Assembly: GCA_944393375.1 (NCBI GenBank)
Contig: CALXZX010000016.1
Location: forward strand, 1-34,685
Reading direction: 5' to 3'
Source of the DNA: an uncultured Clostridia bacterium
Lineage (GTDB): Bacteria; Bacillota; Clostridia; TANB77; CAG-508
Length of the DNA: 34,685 nucleotides
Both the position numbers and the translations under genes were made by a program. The notes beneath the pieces were generated by a model. The model ran no database searches, was not told the DNA's origin, and saw only the letters and a program-made list of their open reading frames with translations. The first letter of the stretch is position 1. Each line of letters begins with the position of its first letter. Below are positions 1-9,403 of this stretch, one piece after another.

Positions 1-963
<963 letters not shown>

Positions 964-1067
964 AACGAACCAAATCAGGTATCTTACGTCGCTAATTCGA
1001 AAAAGAAAATCCTTGGCATAAAGGAAAAATCAAAAATGTATTATAAAAAATAAAATTAACTGAATAA

Positions 1068-1140
1068 ATTCTAAAAAGGAAAGGGGCGACAAGAAGGAAT
1101 TGCACCAGCAGTGGATAGACCCCTTCACCTGTTTTAGAAT
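1068..1140. repeat. Imperfect inverted repeat in the rpoB-rpoC gap
   Basis: The outer arms ATTCTAAAA (from 1068) and TTTTAGAAT (to 1140) are exact complements. The pairing continues inward with small mismatches to AAGGGG (near 1081) and CCCCTT (near 1119). The single-stranded centre is about 35 nt. No coding capacity is seen. It could be a small non-autonomous element or a structured RNA in the rpoBC transcript. Confidence 0.55.
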
Positions 1141-1156
1141 TACCCAAGTGAACGTT

Positions 1157-1275
1157 AGGGACGTGTCAAATCGTTCAAAAATTGAACGAAAGGGACGCAC
1201 CTCTAATGTCTCTGAAAAATAAAAAAGTGGGGTCTGTCCCTTTCGTTCAATTTTTGAACGATTTGACACGTCCCT
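1157..1275. repeat. Perfect 40-bp-arm inverted repeat (MITE/REP-like) between rpoB and rpoC
   Basis: The left arm 1157-1196 and right arm 1236-1275 are perfect reverse complements over 40 nt, separated by 39 nt. Imperfect pairing extends outward to about 1149 and 1283. Each arm starts with the box AGGGACGTGTCAAATCG and contains its own small palindrome (CGTTCAA...TTGAACG). The right end lies 7 nt before the rpoC Shine-Dalgarno sequence. The structure resembles a transposase-less mobile element or REP-type palindrome; no transposase is present in the window. Confidence 0.8.
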
Positions 1276-1282
1276 ATTGTTC

Positions 1283-1299
1283 AAGGGGGAAATAAAGTG
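1283..1299 (+). promoter_or_regulatory. rpoC ribosome binding site and GTG start
   Basis: AAGGGGGA at 1283-1290 is followed by a GTG start at 1297. The GTG is chosen because the protein from there matches the usual RpoC N-terminus ([20 protein letters not shown]) and no ATG lies nearby. Confidence 0.7.
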
Positions 1300-4200
1300 G
1301 ACGAATTAGATATTTTTAATAAATTAAAAATAGGAATTGCATCAGACGAAAAGATTAGAGAATGGTCAAAAGGAGAAGTAAAAAAACCAGAGACCATTAA
1401 CTACAGAACATTAAAACCAGAAAAAGATGGACTTTTCTGTGAAAGAATATTTGGTCCAACAAAAGACTGGGAATGTCATTGTGGTAAATATAAAAGAGTA
1501 AGATATAAAGGAATCGTGTGTGATAGATGTGGTGTTGAAGTAACAAAATCAAAAGTAAGACGTGAAAGAATGGGGCATATTGAACTTGCTGCACCTGTTG
1601 CACATATATGGTATTTTAAAGGAATTCCAAGTAGAATTGCCTTAATGCTTGATATTTCACCAAGAAATTTAGAAAGAATTATTTATTTTGCTTCTTATGT
1701 TGTGATTGACAAAGGAACAACAAACTTAGAAAAATGTCAAGTATTAAATGAAAAAGAATACCATGAAGCAGAAGAAAAATACGGCAAACGGTTCTTTTAA
1801 AGCAAAAATGGGAGCAGAAGCTTTAAGAGAATTATTAGAGGAAATTGATGTAGAAAAATTATCTGCACAAATTAGAAAAGAATTAGAAAATGCAAGTGAG
1901 CAAAAGAAAAGCAAATTGATTAAAAGATTAGATACTGTAGAAGCATTTAGACTTTCAGGAAATAGACCTGAATGGATGGTTATGAATGTTATTCCAGTTA
2001 TCCCACCAGATTTAAGACCAATGGTACAATTGGATGGTGGTAGATTTGCAACATCAGACTTAAATGACTTATATAGGAGAGTAATCAACAGAAATAACAG
2101 ATTAAAAAGATTATTAGAGTTAGGTGCACCAGAGATTATTGTTAGAAATGAAAAGAGAATGTTACAAGAATCTGTAGATGCCTTAATTGATAATGGAAGG
2201 AGAGGTAGACCAGTAACAGGTGCTGGAAATAGACCATTAAAATCTTTATCAGATTTATTAAAAGGAAAACAAGGTCGTTTCCGTCAAAACTTACTTGGAA
2301 AACGTGTTGATTATTCAGGACGTTCTGTTATCGTAGTAGGTCCAGAACTTAAAATCTATCAATGTGGTCTTCCAAAAGAAATGGCTGTAGAATTGTTTAA
2401 ACCATTTGTTATGAGAGAATTAGTGGGAAGAGGCATTGCACAAAATATCAAAAATGCAAAAAGAATGGTAGAAAGATTAAGACCAGAAGTATGGGGAATC
2501 CTAGAAGAAGTTATCAAAGATCACCCAGTTATGCTAAACCGTGCGCCTACATTACATAGATTAGGTATTCAAAGTTTCGAACCAGTACTAGTAGAAGGTA
2601 GAGCAATCAAACTTCACCCATTAGTTTGTGAGGCATTTAATGCTGACTTTGATGGTGACCAAATGGCTGTACACTTACCATTATCACCAGAAGCACAAGC
2701 AGAATCTAGATATTTAATGCTTTCAACAAATAACTTGTTAAAACCACAAGATGGTAAACCAGTAGCAGTACCTAGACTAGACATGATTTTAGGAAGTTAT
2801 TATTTAACAATGGTATTAGATGGAGAAAAAGGTGAAGGAACTTACTATAAAGACCCAGAAGAAGCTTTAATGGCATTTGAAAACCATGAAGTAGGCATTC
2901 ATGCAAAAATATTTGTTAGAATTTCTAAAGAAATAGAGGGAGAAATCAAAACAAAGAAAGTAGAAACCAGTGTTGGAAGAATTATCTTCAATCAAGGAAT
3001 TCCACAAGATTTAGGATTTATTGATAGAAAAGAAGACCCATTCCAATATGAAATTAGTTTCCCAGTTATGAAAAAATCAATGGGAAATATCATTGAAAGA
3101 GTTATCAGAACACATGGATTAACAGAATCAGCAGAAGTCATCGATTATATCAAAGCATTAGGATTTAAATATTCAACTTTAGCTGGTATTACATTCTCAA
3201 TGAGTGATGTACAGGTGCCAGAAGCGAAAAAAGGATTATTACAAGAAGCTGATAGCAAAATTGAAAATATCAGAAAACAATATGCAAGAGGTTTAATTAC
3301 GAATGATGAACGTTATTCAGAAGTTATCAAAGTATGGGAGGATACAACAAACAAAGTTAGTGATGCCATGGAAGAAAACTTTGATGAATTAAACCCAATC
3401 TATATGATGGTTAAATCTGGAGCCAGAGGTAACATGAGCCAGTTAAGACAAATTGCTGGTATGCGTGGATTGATGGCAAGTACAACAGGTAAAGCAGTTG
3501 AAATACCAATTAAATCATCATTTGCAGAAGGACTAGATGCCTTAGAGTACTTCATTTCTGCACATGGTGCTAGAAAAGGACTTTCAGATACAGCTTTAAG
3601 AACAGCTGACTCTGGATATTTAACAAGAAGATTAGTTGATGTATCACAAGATATTATCGTAAGAGAACATGACTGTGGTACAGATGATGGAATTATTGTT
3701 TATGATATTAAAGATGGACAACAAGTTATTGAAAAAATGCAAGAAAGACTATTAGGAAGATTTGTTGTAGAAGATGTATATAACCCAGAAACCAAAGAAT
3801 TAATTGTTGATACAAATACCATGATTACAGAAAAAATTGCTGATGAAATTGTAGCAGCTGGAATTGAAAGACTAAAAGTACGTTCTGTTCTTGGATGTCG
3901 TTCAAAACATGGTGTATGTCAAAAATGTTATGGTATGGGATTAGCAAGAAGAGACTTAGTATCAATAGGTGAAGCAATTGGTATCATTGCAGCGCAATCC
4001 ATCGGTGAACCAGGTACACAGCTTACAATGAGAACAATTCACTCTGGTGGTGTTGCTGGTGTAGCAGATATCACACAAGGTCTTCCAAGGGTTGAAGAAC
4101 TATTCGAAGCTAGAAAACCAAAGGGACTTGCAATTATTTCAGAAATTGATGGTAAAGTAAAAATCAAAGAAACAAAGAAAAAGAAAGAAGTTATTGTTAC

Positions 4201-4825
4201 TGGTAAAGATAATTCAAAATCTTATACAATTCCATTTGGTTCAAAAATGAAAGTAAAAGATGGAGATATGGTAGAAGTAGGTCAAGCTTTAATTGAAGGT
4301 TCAATTAACCCAGCTGAAATCTTAACATTAAAAGGACCAGAAGGTGTATATGAATACTTAATTTCAGAAGTACAAAAAGTATATAGAAATCAAGGTGTTG
4401 ATATTAATGATAAACATATCGAAGTTATTGGTAGACAAATGCTTAAGAAAGTAAGAGTTGAAGATAATGCAGATACAGACATGTTTCCAGGTTCATTAAT
4501 TGATATGTATGAATTTGAAGACAAAAATGCAGAAGCAATTGCAGAAGGAAAAAGACCTGCAACAGGAAAAAGAGTATTACTTGGTATTACAAAGGCTGCT
4601 CTTGCAACAGATAGCTTCTTATCAGCAGCATCATTCCAAGAAACAACAAGAGTTCTTACAGATGCGGCTGTTAAAGGTAAAACAGATGACTTAATGGGAT
4701 TAAAAGAAAATGTTATTATTGGTAAATTAATTCCAGCAGGTACAGGTATGCAAAAATATCAAAATATTCATATCAATACAGAAAAAGAATTAGAACAAGT
4801 AGCAGATACAGAAACAATGGAATAA
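1297..4825 (+). CDS. rpoC: RNA polymerase beta' subunit, interrupted by a +1 frameshift at a CGG codon
   Basis: Beta' subunit of RNA polymerase. The first frame (1297-1800) holds the N-terminal zinc site (Cys pairs CHC and CDRC, about residues 60-78) and the [22 protein letters not shown] block, then hits TAA at 1798. The second frame carries the rest to 4825: the active-site motif [12 protein letters not shown] near residue 448, [12 protein letters not shown], the second zinc site [11 protein letters not shown] near residue 867, and [16 protein letters not shown] in the trigger-loop region. The joined product is about 1175 residues, normal for the family. The frames must join between 1786 and 1799, where the only in-frame CGG of the gene sits. 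Because the gene is essential, the break is either rescued during translation or an assembly error. A terminator follows; the rpsL-rpsG-fusA genes that often follow rpoC are absent. Confidence 0.95.
1786..1800 (+). other. Frameshift site 1: AAA CGG TTC in rpoC
   Basis: The first frame reads Tyr-Gly-Lys-CGG-Phe-Phe-stop. The conserved frame resumes as GGT TCT TTT AAA GCA (Gly-Ser-Phe-Lys-Ala) if C1789 is skipped. E. coli RpoC has four residues between its Phe-Gly and AKMGAEA (FG-DEFD-AKMG). Skipping only C1789 gives five here (KGSFK, then AKMG); dropping all four bases CGGT gives four (KSFK). Confidence 0.8.
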
Positions 4826-4830
4826 AAATA

Positions 4831-4868
4831 AAAAGTTGCTAAAAAAGATAATTTTTAGCAACTTTTTG
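4831..4868 (+). terminator. rpoBC terminator, possibly bidirectional
   Basis: Stem AAAAGTTGCTAAAAA (4831-4845) pairs perfectly with TTTTTAGCAACTTTT (4852-4866), with a 6-nt loop. The flanking A and T runs let it act on both strands, matching the convergent gene that ends at 4889. Confidence 0.85.
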
Positions 4869-4888
4869 CTATATAGATAATAAATTTT

Positions 4889-6061
4889 CTAATTTGCCTC
4901 ATATATTCCTTTAATTTGGTGCATATGTTCAATAGTTTTATCTTTCCCGTCTGCTGCTGTTCCAGTACAAGGTAAAATTTGGTCAATATTTACAGTAACA
5001 ACAGGACGAAGACGACCAGAATAGTTAGAACTATTACCAGCACTGGTACCACTACCAGAAGAAAATATATAAGCAGCACTAAGATTACCATTATTTACAC
5101 GGAAAAGTCCAAAGCTAGCACTTAAGTCAAAACAACTAGAAAATCTAGAAGCTAAAAAATACTGTGTACTAGGATTAAAAACCATATCATACAAAATTGA
5201 ATTGTCAAAACAAGAATTAGCGGGAGTTGTCTTAAAGTAATAAAAAGTTTGTGTTACTGTTAAACTATCTGCTAAAGTAGAAGTATCTGAAGTTGGACTT
5301 GTATAGCCATTTTCAGAATTATCAATTCCGTCTTGTTTTGTAGTGGTGGTATTAATTCCAGACGTATTTTCCTTAGCGTAAAGATTTGGATAATATGTAT
5401 TGTTTTCTGTTTCAGAACCTATTTGGCCATATGTTTTTGTTTGACCATATTGAAGCTTACTTTCTACATTTACATAGGTGTTTTTTGTATTTTCACCTGT
5501 AACATTCATTTGGTTTTCTATATCTTCTATATTTAAACTTCTTGCAGATATATTTACATTATGATTACTGTATAGTGTTTTACAAATGTCATTTAATAAG
5601 TAAACACCATTATTATATCCTAAAGCACCATTAAGATAAACCAATTGGTTGGTTACAGTTTCACTAATTAAATCCATAGTTCCATTTTCTTTATCAATAT
5701 TTAAGATTCTCCAATTCAAAGGGGTGTTTGGTTGTTTTATGGTTTGATTGCTTGTATAACCACTTTGAGTAGAAGGTAAAGAATATCCGTCTGATACAGT
5801 ATCATATGTATAATTTACATAGTCCCCTATCTTTATTAAATTAGGTAAATTATCCAATACTGTACTTTTATATATTTGGTCAATATCATGAACAGATTGT
5901 GCATATTCTTTTTTTATTTTATCAATTTCTGAGTTTTGAGATTGCTGTTTATTACTACTAGCTACAAAAATACTAAAAATAACAATCAAGAAAAATAATA
6001 TGGCTAGTAAAATAAACAAAGTAATAGAACCGTTTTCTTTATGAAAGAATTTTTTTAACAT
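4889..6061 (-). CDS. Membrane-anchored secreted protein with DUF6273-like C-terminal domain
   Basis: A 390-residue protein with a short basic N-terminus, then KENGSITLFILLAILFF and further hydrophobic residues (about 10-32), then a polar extracellular part. The ENGSIT start resembles pseudopilin or TadE-type anchors, but the Glu at +5 of true type IV pilins is missing. The external part has IGDYVNYTYD...LNWRILNID...MDLIS (about 75-135), then GYNNGVYLLNDIC and ARSLNIEDIE, a Ser/Thr/Asn-rich middle, and the C-terminal pattern YFLASR...FGLFRV...GRLRPVVTV, which I recognise from DUF6273 proteins of uncultured Clostridia. Function unknown, probably surface-exposed. The start is supported by AGAGGAGGA at 6071-6079 on the minus strand. 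It converges on rpoC and has its own promoter. The family call is from memory of motif patterns, not a search. Confidence 0.75.
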   Translation of the reverse strand: MLKKFFHKENGSITLFILLAILFFLIVIFSIFVASSNKQQSQNSEIDKIKKEYAQSVHDIDQIYKSTVLDNLPNLIKIGDYVNYTYDTVSDGYSLPSTQSGYTSNQTIKQPNTPLNWRILNIDKENGTMDLISETVTNQLVYLNGALGYNNGVYLLNDICKTLYSNHNVNISARSLNIEDIENQMNVTGENTKNTYVNVESKLQYGQTKTYGQIGSETENNTYYPNLYAKENTSGINTTTTKQDGIDNSENGYTSPTSDTSTLADSLTVTQTFYYFKTTPANSCFDNSILYDMVFNPSTQYFLASRFSSCFDLSASFGLFRVNNGNLSAAYIFSSGSGTSAGNSSNYSGRLRPVVTVNIDQILPCTGTAADGKDKTIEHMHQIKGIYEAN

Positions 6062-6091
6062 AAATAAAAATCCTCCTCTTTTGTTTTTTAA

Positions 6092-6119
6092 ATTATATCA
6101 TGAAAAGTAAAAAAGTCAA
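6092..6119 (-). promoter_or_regulatory. Promoter for the minus-strand secreted protein gene
   Basis: On the minus strand, TTGACT (6114-6119) and TATAAT (6092-6097) are separated by 16 nt and lie just upstream of the ribosome binding site at 6071-6079. Confidence 0.6.
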
Positions 6120-6148
6120 TTTAAGCAATTTGTAGAAAAATAAATTAA

Positions 6149-6468
6149 TTAAATTTGTTCATTTAATACAGGATCTTCTTCTTGAAATCTAGCTAAAACG
6201 TTTGCAAAAGCCTTAGGATTATCAATCATATAACGATTACAAAACTTACTAATAGAAGTGTTTTCGGAAAGATAAGCATGTACTAGTTTAAGATAATCAT
6301 CTCTACCTTTCAATTTTATCCCATTTGGCAATTGAAAATATTCCAAATTTGCCTAGGAGCTTTTCCAGCATCTATCATTTCACAAATCATATGTATATTT
6401 TTATTTGATGGATTAGTTAGTGTATGTAGTAATTCTCTTTCATTTTTTAATAGTGGAATTTGTGCCAT
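6149..6468 (-). pseudogene. Small unknown gene, apparently frameshifted
   Basis: From an ATG at 6468 preceded by AGGAAA, the minus strand encodes 50 residues beginning MAQIPLLKNERELLHTL and ending at TAA (6316-6318). A second frame, open from about 6346 to 6149, gives LEYFQLPNGIKLKGRDDYLK and continues to EEDPVLNEQI. The two pieces overlap head to tail, and a -1 or +2 shift around 6330-6355 would join them into one protein of about 105 residues. The second half has a helix-turn-helix-like stretch (SISKFCNRYMIDNPKAFANV). No CGG is at this junction, so it differs from the three frameshifts on the plus strand. It could instead be two overlapping genes, the second with a TTG start. I do not recognise the family. 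Confidence 0.5.
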
Positions 6469-6530
6469 TTCATTTCCTACTCATGAACAATATAATAAGG
6501 TTTCATTTTTTAATAAAATAATGTAATCTT

Positions 6531-6560
6531 ATTATATTACAATTTCTAGATAATTGGCAA
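6531..6560 (-). promoter_or_regulatory. Possible promoter of the small minus-strand gene
   Basis: On the minus strand, TTGCCA (6555-6560) and TATAAT (6531-6536) are 18 nt apart. The -10 lies in one arm of an 11-bp inverted repeat (6489-6499 with 6528-6538), which could bind a regulator or form a leader hairpin. Confidence 0.35.
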
Positions 6561-6615
6561 GTAATTCTTAAGTTACGATTGTTTTGTATGGTTTATGCAT
6601 AAAATACTGTCAAAC

Positions 6616-6644
6616 TTGACAAAATAGCTATTTCCAAGTAAAAT
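6616..6644 (+). promoter_or_regulatory. gdpP promoter
   Basis: TTGACA (6616-6621) and TAAAAT (6639-6644) are spaced by exactly 17 nt. AAGGAG at 6661-6666 and ATG at 6677 follow. Confidence 0.7.
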
Positions 6645-6676
6645 ATAATAGAATAATTATAAGGAGAAATATATTT

Positions 6677-8701
6677 ATGCAAAATACAAATAGAAAGATT
6701 TTTGATAAACTATTATCAAAAACAAAAATATATTTAGCAATTATTTTTATATTGTTAGTTATTGTTTGTATAGAAAATGTCATTATGATAATACCATCCA
6801 TATTAATTTTTATGGCAGTTGTGGCTTATTCATACTATGCAAATAATAGAAGGAAAAGTGAAATATCAGAAACATTGCAAGACTTAACTTTATCAGTGGA
6901 CACAGCAGCTAAGAGTAGTTTAATAAATTCTCCTTTTCCATTAATCATCATGGAATCAAATGGAAATATTATATGGAGAAGTGCAAAATTTATATCTGAA
7001 TTTGAAGGATTTGATATTAATCAATATTTGAATAATCTTATAGATGATATTAGACTAGATATAAAAGAAACAGAAAAAGATGATTCAAAAGAGAAAGAAA
7101 TTTCAAAACATATAGAATTAAATAATAAGAATTATGAAGTATTAGGCAAGTTTGTTCATTCTCGAAAATATGATAAAAAACATGATGATAAATATATGAT
7201 GATGTTATATTTTATAAATGAAACAGAGATTGTAAAATTAAAAGAAGAATATAAAGATTCAAAATCTTGTGTTACAATTATCATGATAGACAATTATGAA
7301 GAAACAATGCAACAACTAGAAAGTGAAGAAAAACCACAAGTTATAGCAGAAATTGATAAATGTATCTATGAATGGACAGATAAAAGTAATGGTGTATTAA
7401 TAAAATCTGACAGAGATAGATATGTATATTTATTTGAACAAAGATACTTTGAAAAAGTAAAAGAAGATAAATTCAGCATTTTAGATAAAGTAAAAGATAT
7501 TCAAACAAAGGAAAATGTACAAATTACTTTAAGTATAGCCATATCAAATGATGGTATGACAGATAAAGAAAAATACAAATCAGCCCAAGCAGCAATGGAT
7601 GTTGTATTAGGTCGTGGTGGAGACCAAGCCGTTATTAGAGAAAATGAAATCTATAAATTCTATGGTGGAAGGGCTCAAGAAGTAGAAAAAAGAACAAAAG
7701 TAAAAGCAAGAGTTGTGGCCCACGCATTAGAAAATTTAATAAAAGATGCAAGTAAGGTAATGGTTATGGGACATACCAATCCAGATATCGATTCTATGGG
7801 ATCTAGTATGGGAATTTATAGATTAGCCAAAAGTTTAGGTAAAAAAGCATATATTATTGATAGTAGTGAAACAAATACATTACAAAGTTTTAAGGCAGAT
7901 TTAGCAAAAGAGGCAGAATATGAGGATACATTAATTACAAAAGAAGTAGCAGAAGAAAATATTGATAAAGAAACATTGGTGGTTGTGGTAGACACACATA
8001 AAACCACATATGTAGAAGCACCAGAATTATTGAAAAGAACAGATAAAATTGTGATCATAGATCATCATAGAAGAAGTGCAGATTATATAGAAAATGCAAC
8101 ATTAACTTTCCAAGAAGTATATGCTTCATCAGCAGCAGAATTAGTAACAGAATTATTACAATATGCAGAAGCAAGAGTAGATTTAAAAACCATTGAGGCA
8201 GAAAGCTTGTATGCTGGAATCATGATGGATACAAAAAACTTTACATTTAAGACTGGTGTAAGGACTTTTGAAGCAGCTGCATATTTACGTAGATGTGGTG
8301 TTAATATTATTAGAGTAAAGAAATGGTTCCAAAGTAATCTAGATACTTTCAATAAAATAGCAGCGATTGTAAAAAAAGCTGAAATTGTCAATGATACAAT
8401 TGCTATTGCGACATATGAAAAGAAAGATAAAGAAGCAAGTTTAATATGTGCAAAAGCAGCAGATGAACTATTGACAATTAGTGATATAACAGCATCATTT
8501 GTCATGGGAAAAGTAGGAAATAAAATATGTATTAGTGGAAGGTCAATAGGAGATATTAATGTACAAGTCATCCTAGAAAAGCTAGGTGGTGGAGGTCATA
8601 TTACACTTGCAGGTGCACAAGTAGAAGGAATGACAATGGAAGAAACCAAACAAGAATTAATTAATAGAATTAATGAATATTTTTCAGAAATAGAAAGTTA
8701 G
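6677..8701 (+). CDS. gdpP: Cyclic-di-AMP phosphodiesterase, DHH/DHHA1 family
   Basis: A 674-residue membrane enzyme that hydrolyses c-di-AMP, the messenger tied to potassium and wall homeostasis. Two membrane segments (about 17-58) are followed by a PAS-like region (about 75-180), a degenerate GGDEF domain (about 200-330, with no GGDEF signature, as usual for this family), a DHH domain with GHTNPDIDSMGS near residue 365 and DHHRR near 462, and a DHHA1 domain with GGGGH near 637. These motifs supply the metal ligands. The order gdpP-rplI-dnaB matches the Firmicutes arrangement (yybT-rplI-dnaC in Bacillus). It has its own promoter, and a long inverted repeat separates it from rplI. Confidence 0.95.
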   Translation: MQNTNRKIFDKLLSKTKIYLAIIFILLVIVCIENVIMIIPSILIFMAVVAYSYYANNRRKSEISETLQDLTLSVDTAAKSSLINSPFPLIIMESNGNIIWRSAKFISEFEGFDINQYLNNLIDDIRLDIKETEKDDSKEKEISKHIELNNKNYEVLGKFVHSRKYDKKHDDKYMMMLYFINETEIVKLKEEYKDSKSCVTIIMIDNYEETMQQLESEEKPQVIAEIDKCIYEWTDKSNGVLIKSDRDRYVYLFEQRYFEKVKEDKFSILDKVKDIQTKENVQITLSIAISNDGMTDKEKYKSAQAAMDVVLGRGGDQAVIRENEIYKFYGGRAQEVEKRTKVKARVVAHALENLIKDASKVMVMGHTNPDIDSMGSSMGIYRLAKSLGKKAYIIDSSETNTLQSFKADLAKEAEYEDTLITKEVAEENIDKETLVVVVDTHKTTYVEAPELLKRTDKIVIIDHHRRSADYIENATLTFQEVYASSAAELVTELLQYAEARVDLKTIEAESLYAGIMMDTKNFTFKTGVRTFEAAAYLRRCGVNIIRVKKWFQSNLDTFNKIAAIVKKAEIVNDTIAIATYEKKDKEASLICAKAADELLTISDITASFVMGKVGNKICISGRSIGDINVQVILEKLGGGGHITLAGAQVEGMTMEETKQELINRINEYFSEIES

Positions 8702-8705
8702 AAAT

Positions 8706-8796
8706 AATTGGGCAATTGGGGACGTTTCTTTTTGGACCCTTTTTAATAAATATAAGTAAAAAGGGTCCAAAAAGAAACGTCCCCAATTGCCCAATT
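8706..8796. repeat. Perfect 40-bp-arm inverted repeat between gdpP and rplI
   Basis: Arms 8706-8745 and 8757-8796 are perfect complements over 40 nt, with an 11-nt loop (8746-8756). The arms contain the box GGGGACGTTTCTTTTTGGACC and the doubled unit GGGCAATT. The outer end shares the GGGACGT core with the rpoB-rpoC element. It starts 5 nt after the gdpP stop and could also terminate gdpP transcription, although no T run follows the full stem. Confidence 0.8.
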
Positions 8797-8819
8797 GCCC
8801 TAATCCACCTAATTACCTC

Positions 8820-8848
8820 TTGAAAAAAAGAAGAAAATGATGTAGAAT
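8820..8848 (+). promoter_or_regulatory. rplI-dnaB promoter
   Basis: TTGAAA (8820-8825) and TAGAAT (8843-8848) have a 17-nt spacer, 41 nt before the rplI ATG. Confidence 0.6.
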
Positions 8849-8889
8849 ATAGCATACAGAGAAAGTGTGTGGGTAAAGGAGGAAATACT

Positions 8890-9336
8890 ATGAAAGTAAT
8901 TTTAAAAGCAGATATAAAAGGGGTAGGAAAAAAAGATGAAGTGATTAATGCATCAGATGGATATGCAAGAAATTTTTTATTTCCTAAAAATTTAGCAGTA
9001 GAAGCAAATAAAGAAAATATGGCAAAATTAAAAGCAAAACAAGATTCTGCTAAATATCAAAAAAATCAAGAAAAAGAAGAAGCTATGAAAACAGCAGATA
9101 AATTATCAAAAATTTTGTTAAAAATGAAAGTAAAAGCAGGAGAAAATGGAAAAATATTTGGAGGTGTATCTAGTAAAGATATCGCACAAGAATTATCAAA
9201 CCAATATGGCATTGAAGTAGATAAAAAGAAAATTGACTTAAAAGAAACAATAAAAACACTTGGTGTTCACAATATTGAAATAAAATTATTTGAAGGTGTA
9301 GTGGGAAAACTAAGAATGGATGTTATTTCAGAGTAA
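8890..9336 (+). CDS. rplI: 50S ribosomal protein L9
   Basis: A 148-residue ribosomal protein binding 23S rRNA near the L1 stalk. It begins MKVILKADIKGVGKKDEV and has the conserved GYARNFLFPKNLA signature at about residues 24-36, a central charged helix (about 41-75), and a C-terminal domain with GKIFGGVSSKDIA. The ATG at 8890 is preferred over an upstream GTG at 8869 because AAAGGAGG (8875-8882) sits 7 nt before it and the length is then standard for the family. It is followed by dnaB after 67 nt. Confidence 0.96.
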   Translation: MKVILKADIKGVGKKDEVINASDGYARNFLFPKNLAVEANKENMAKLKAKQDSAKYQKNQEKEEAMKTADKLSKILLKMKVKAGENGKIFGGVSSKDIAQELSNQYGIEVDKKKIDLKETIKTLGVHNIEIKLFEGVVGKLRMDVISE

Positions 9337-9403
9337 AAAAATATACATACATATTTAGAAATAAAGAAAAAGATTGGAAAAGAAGTAGTGGAGGCTAGAA
9401 AAA

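Noticed and set aside
4889..5300. Possible variable region of a diversity-generating retroelement in the DUF6273-type protein
   Set aside because: The C-terminal pattern (FLASR...FGLFRV...GRLRPVV) recalls lectin-fold targets, but no reverse transcriptase or template repeat is present in the window.
6326..6356. A fourth CGG-type frameshift in the small minus-strand gene
   Set aside because: No CGG lies at the junction, and the shift needed is -1 or +2, not +1.
6332..6526. Plus-strand open frame of 64 codons
   Set aside because: No ribosome binding site, and it overlaps the better supported minus-strand gene at 6149-6468.
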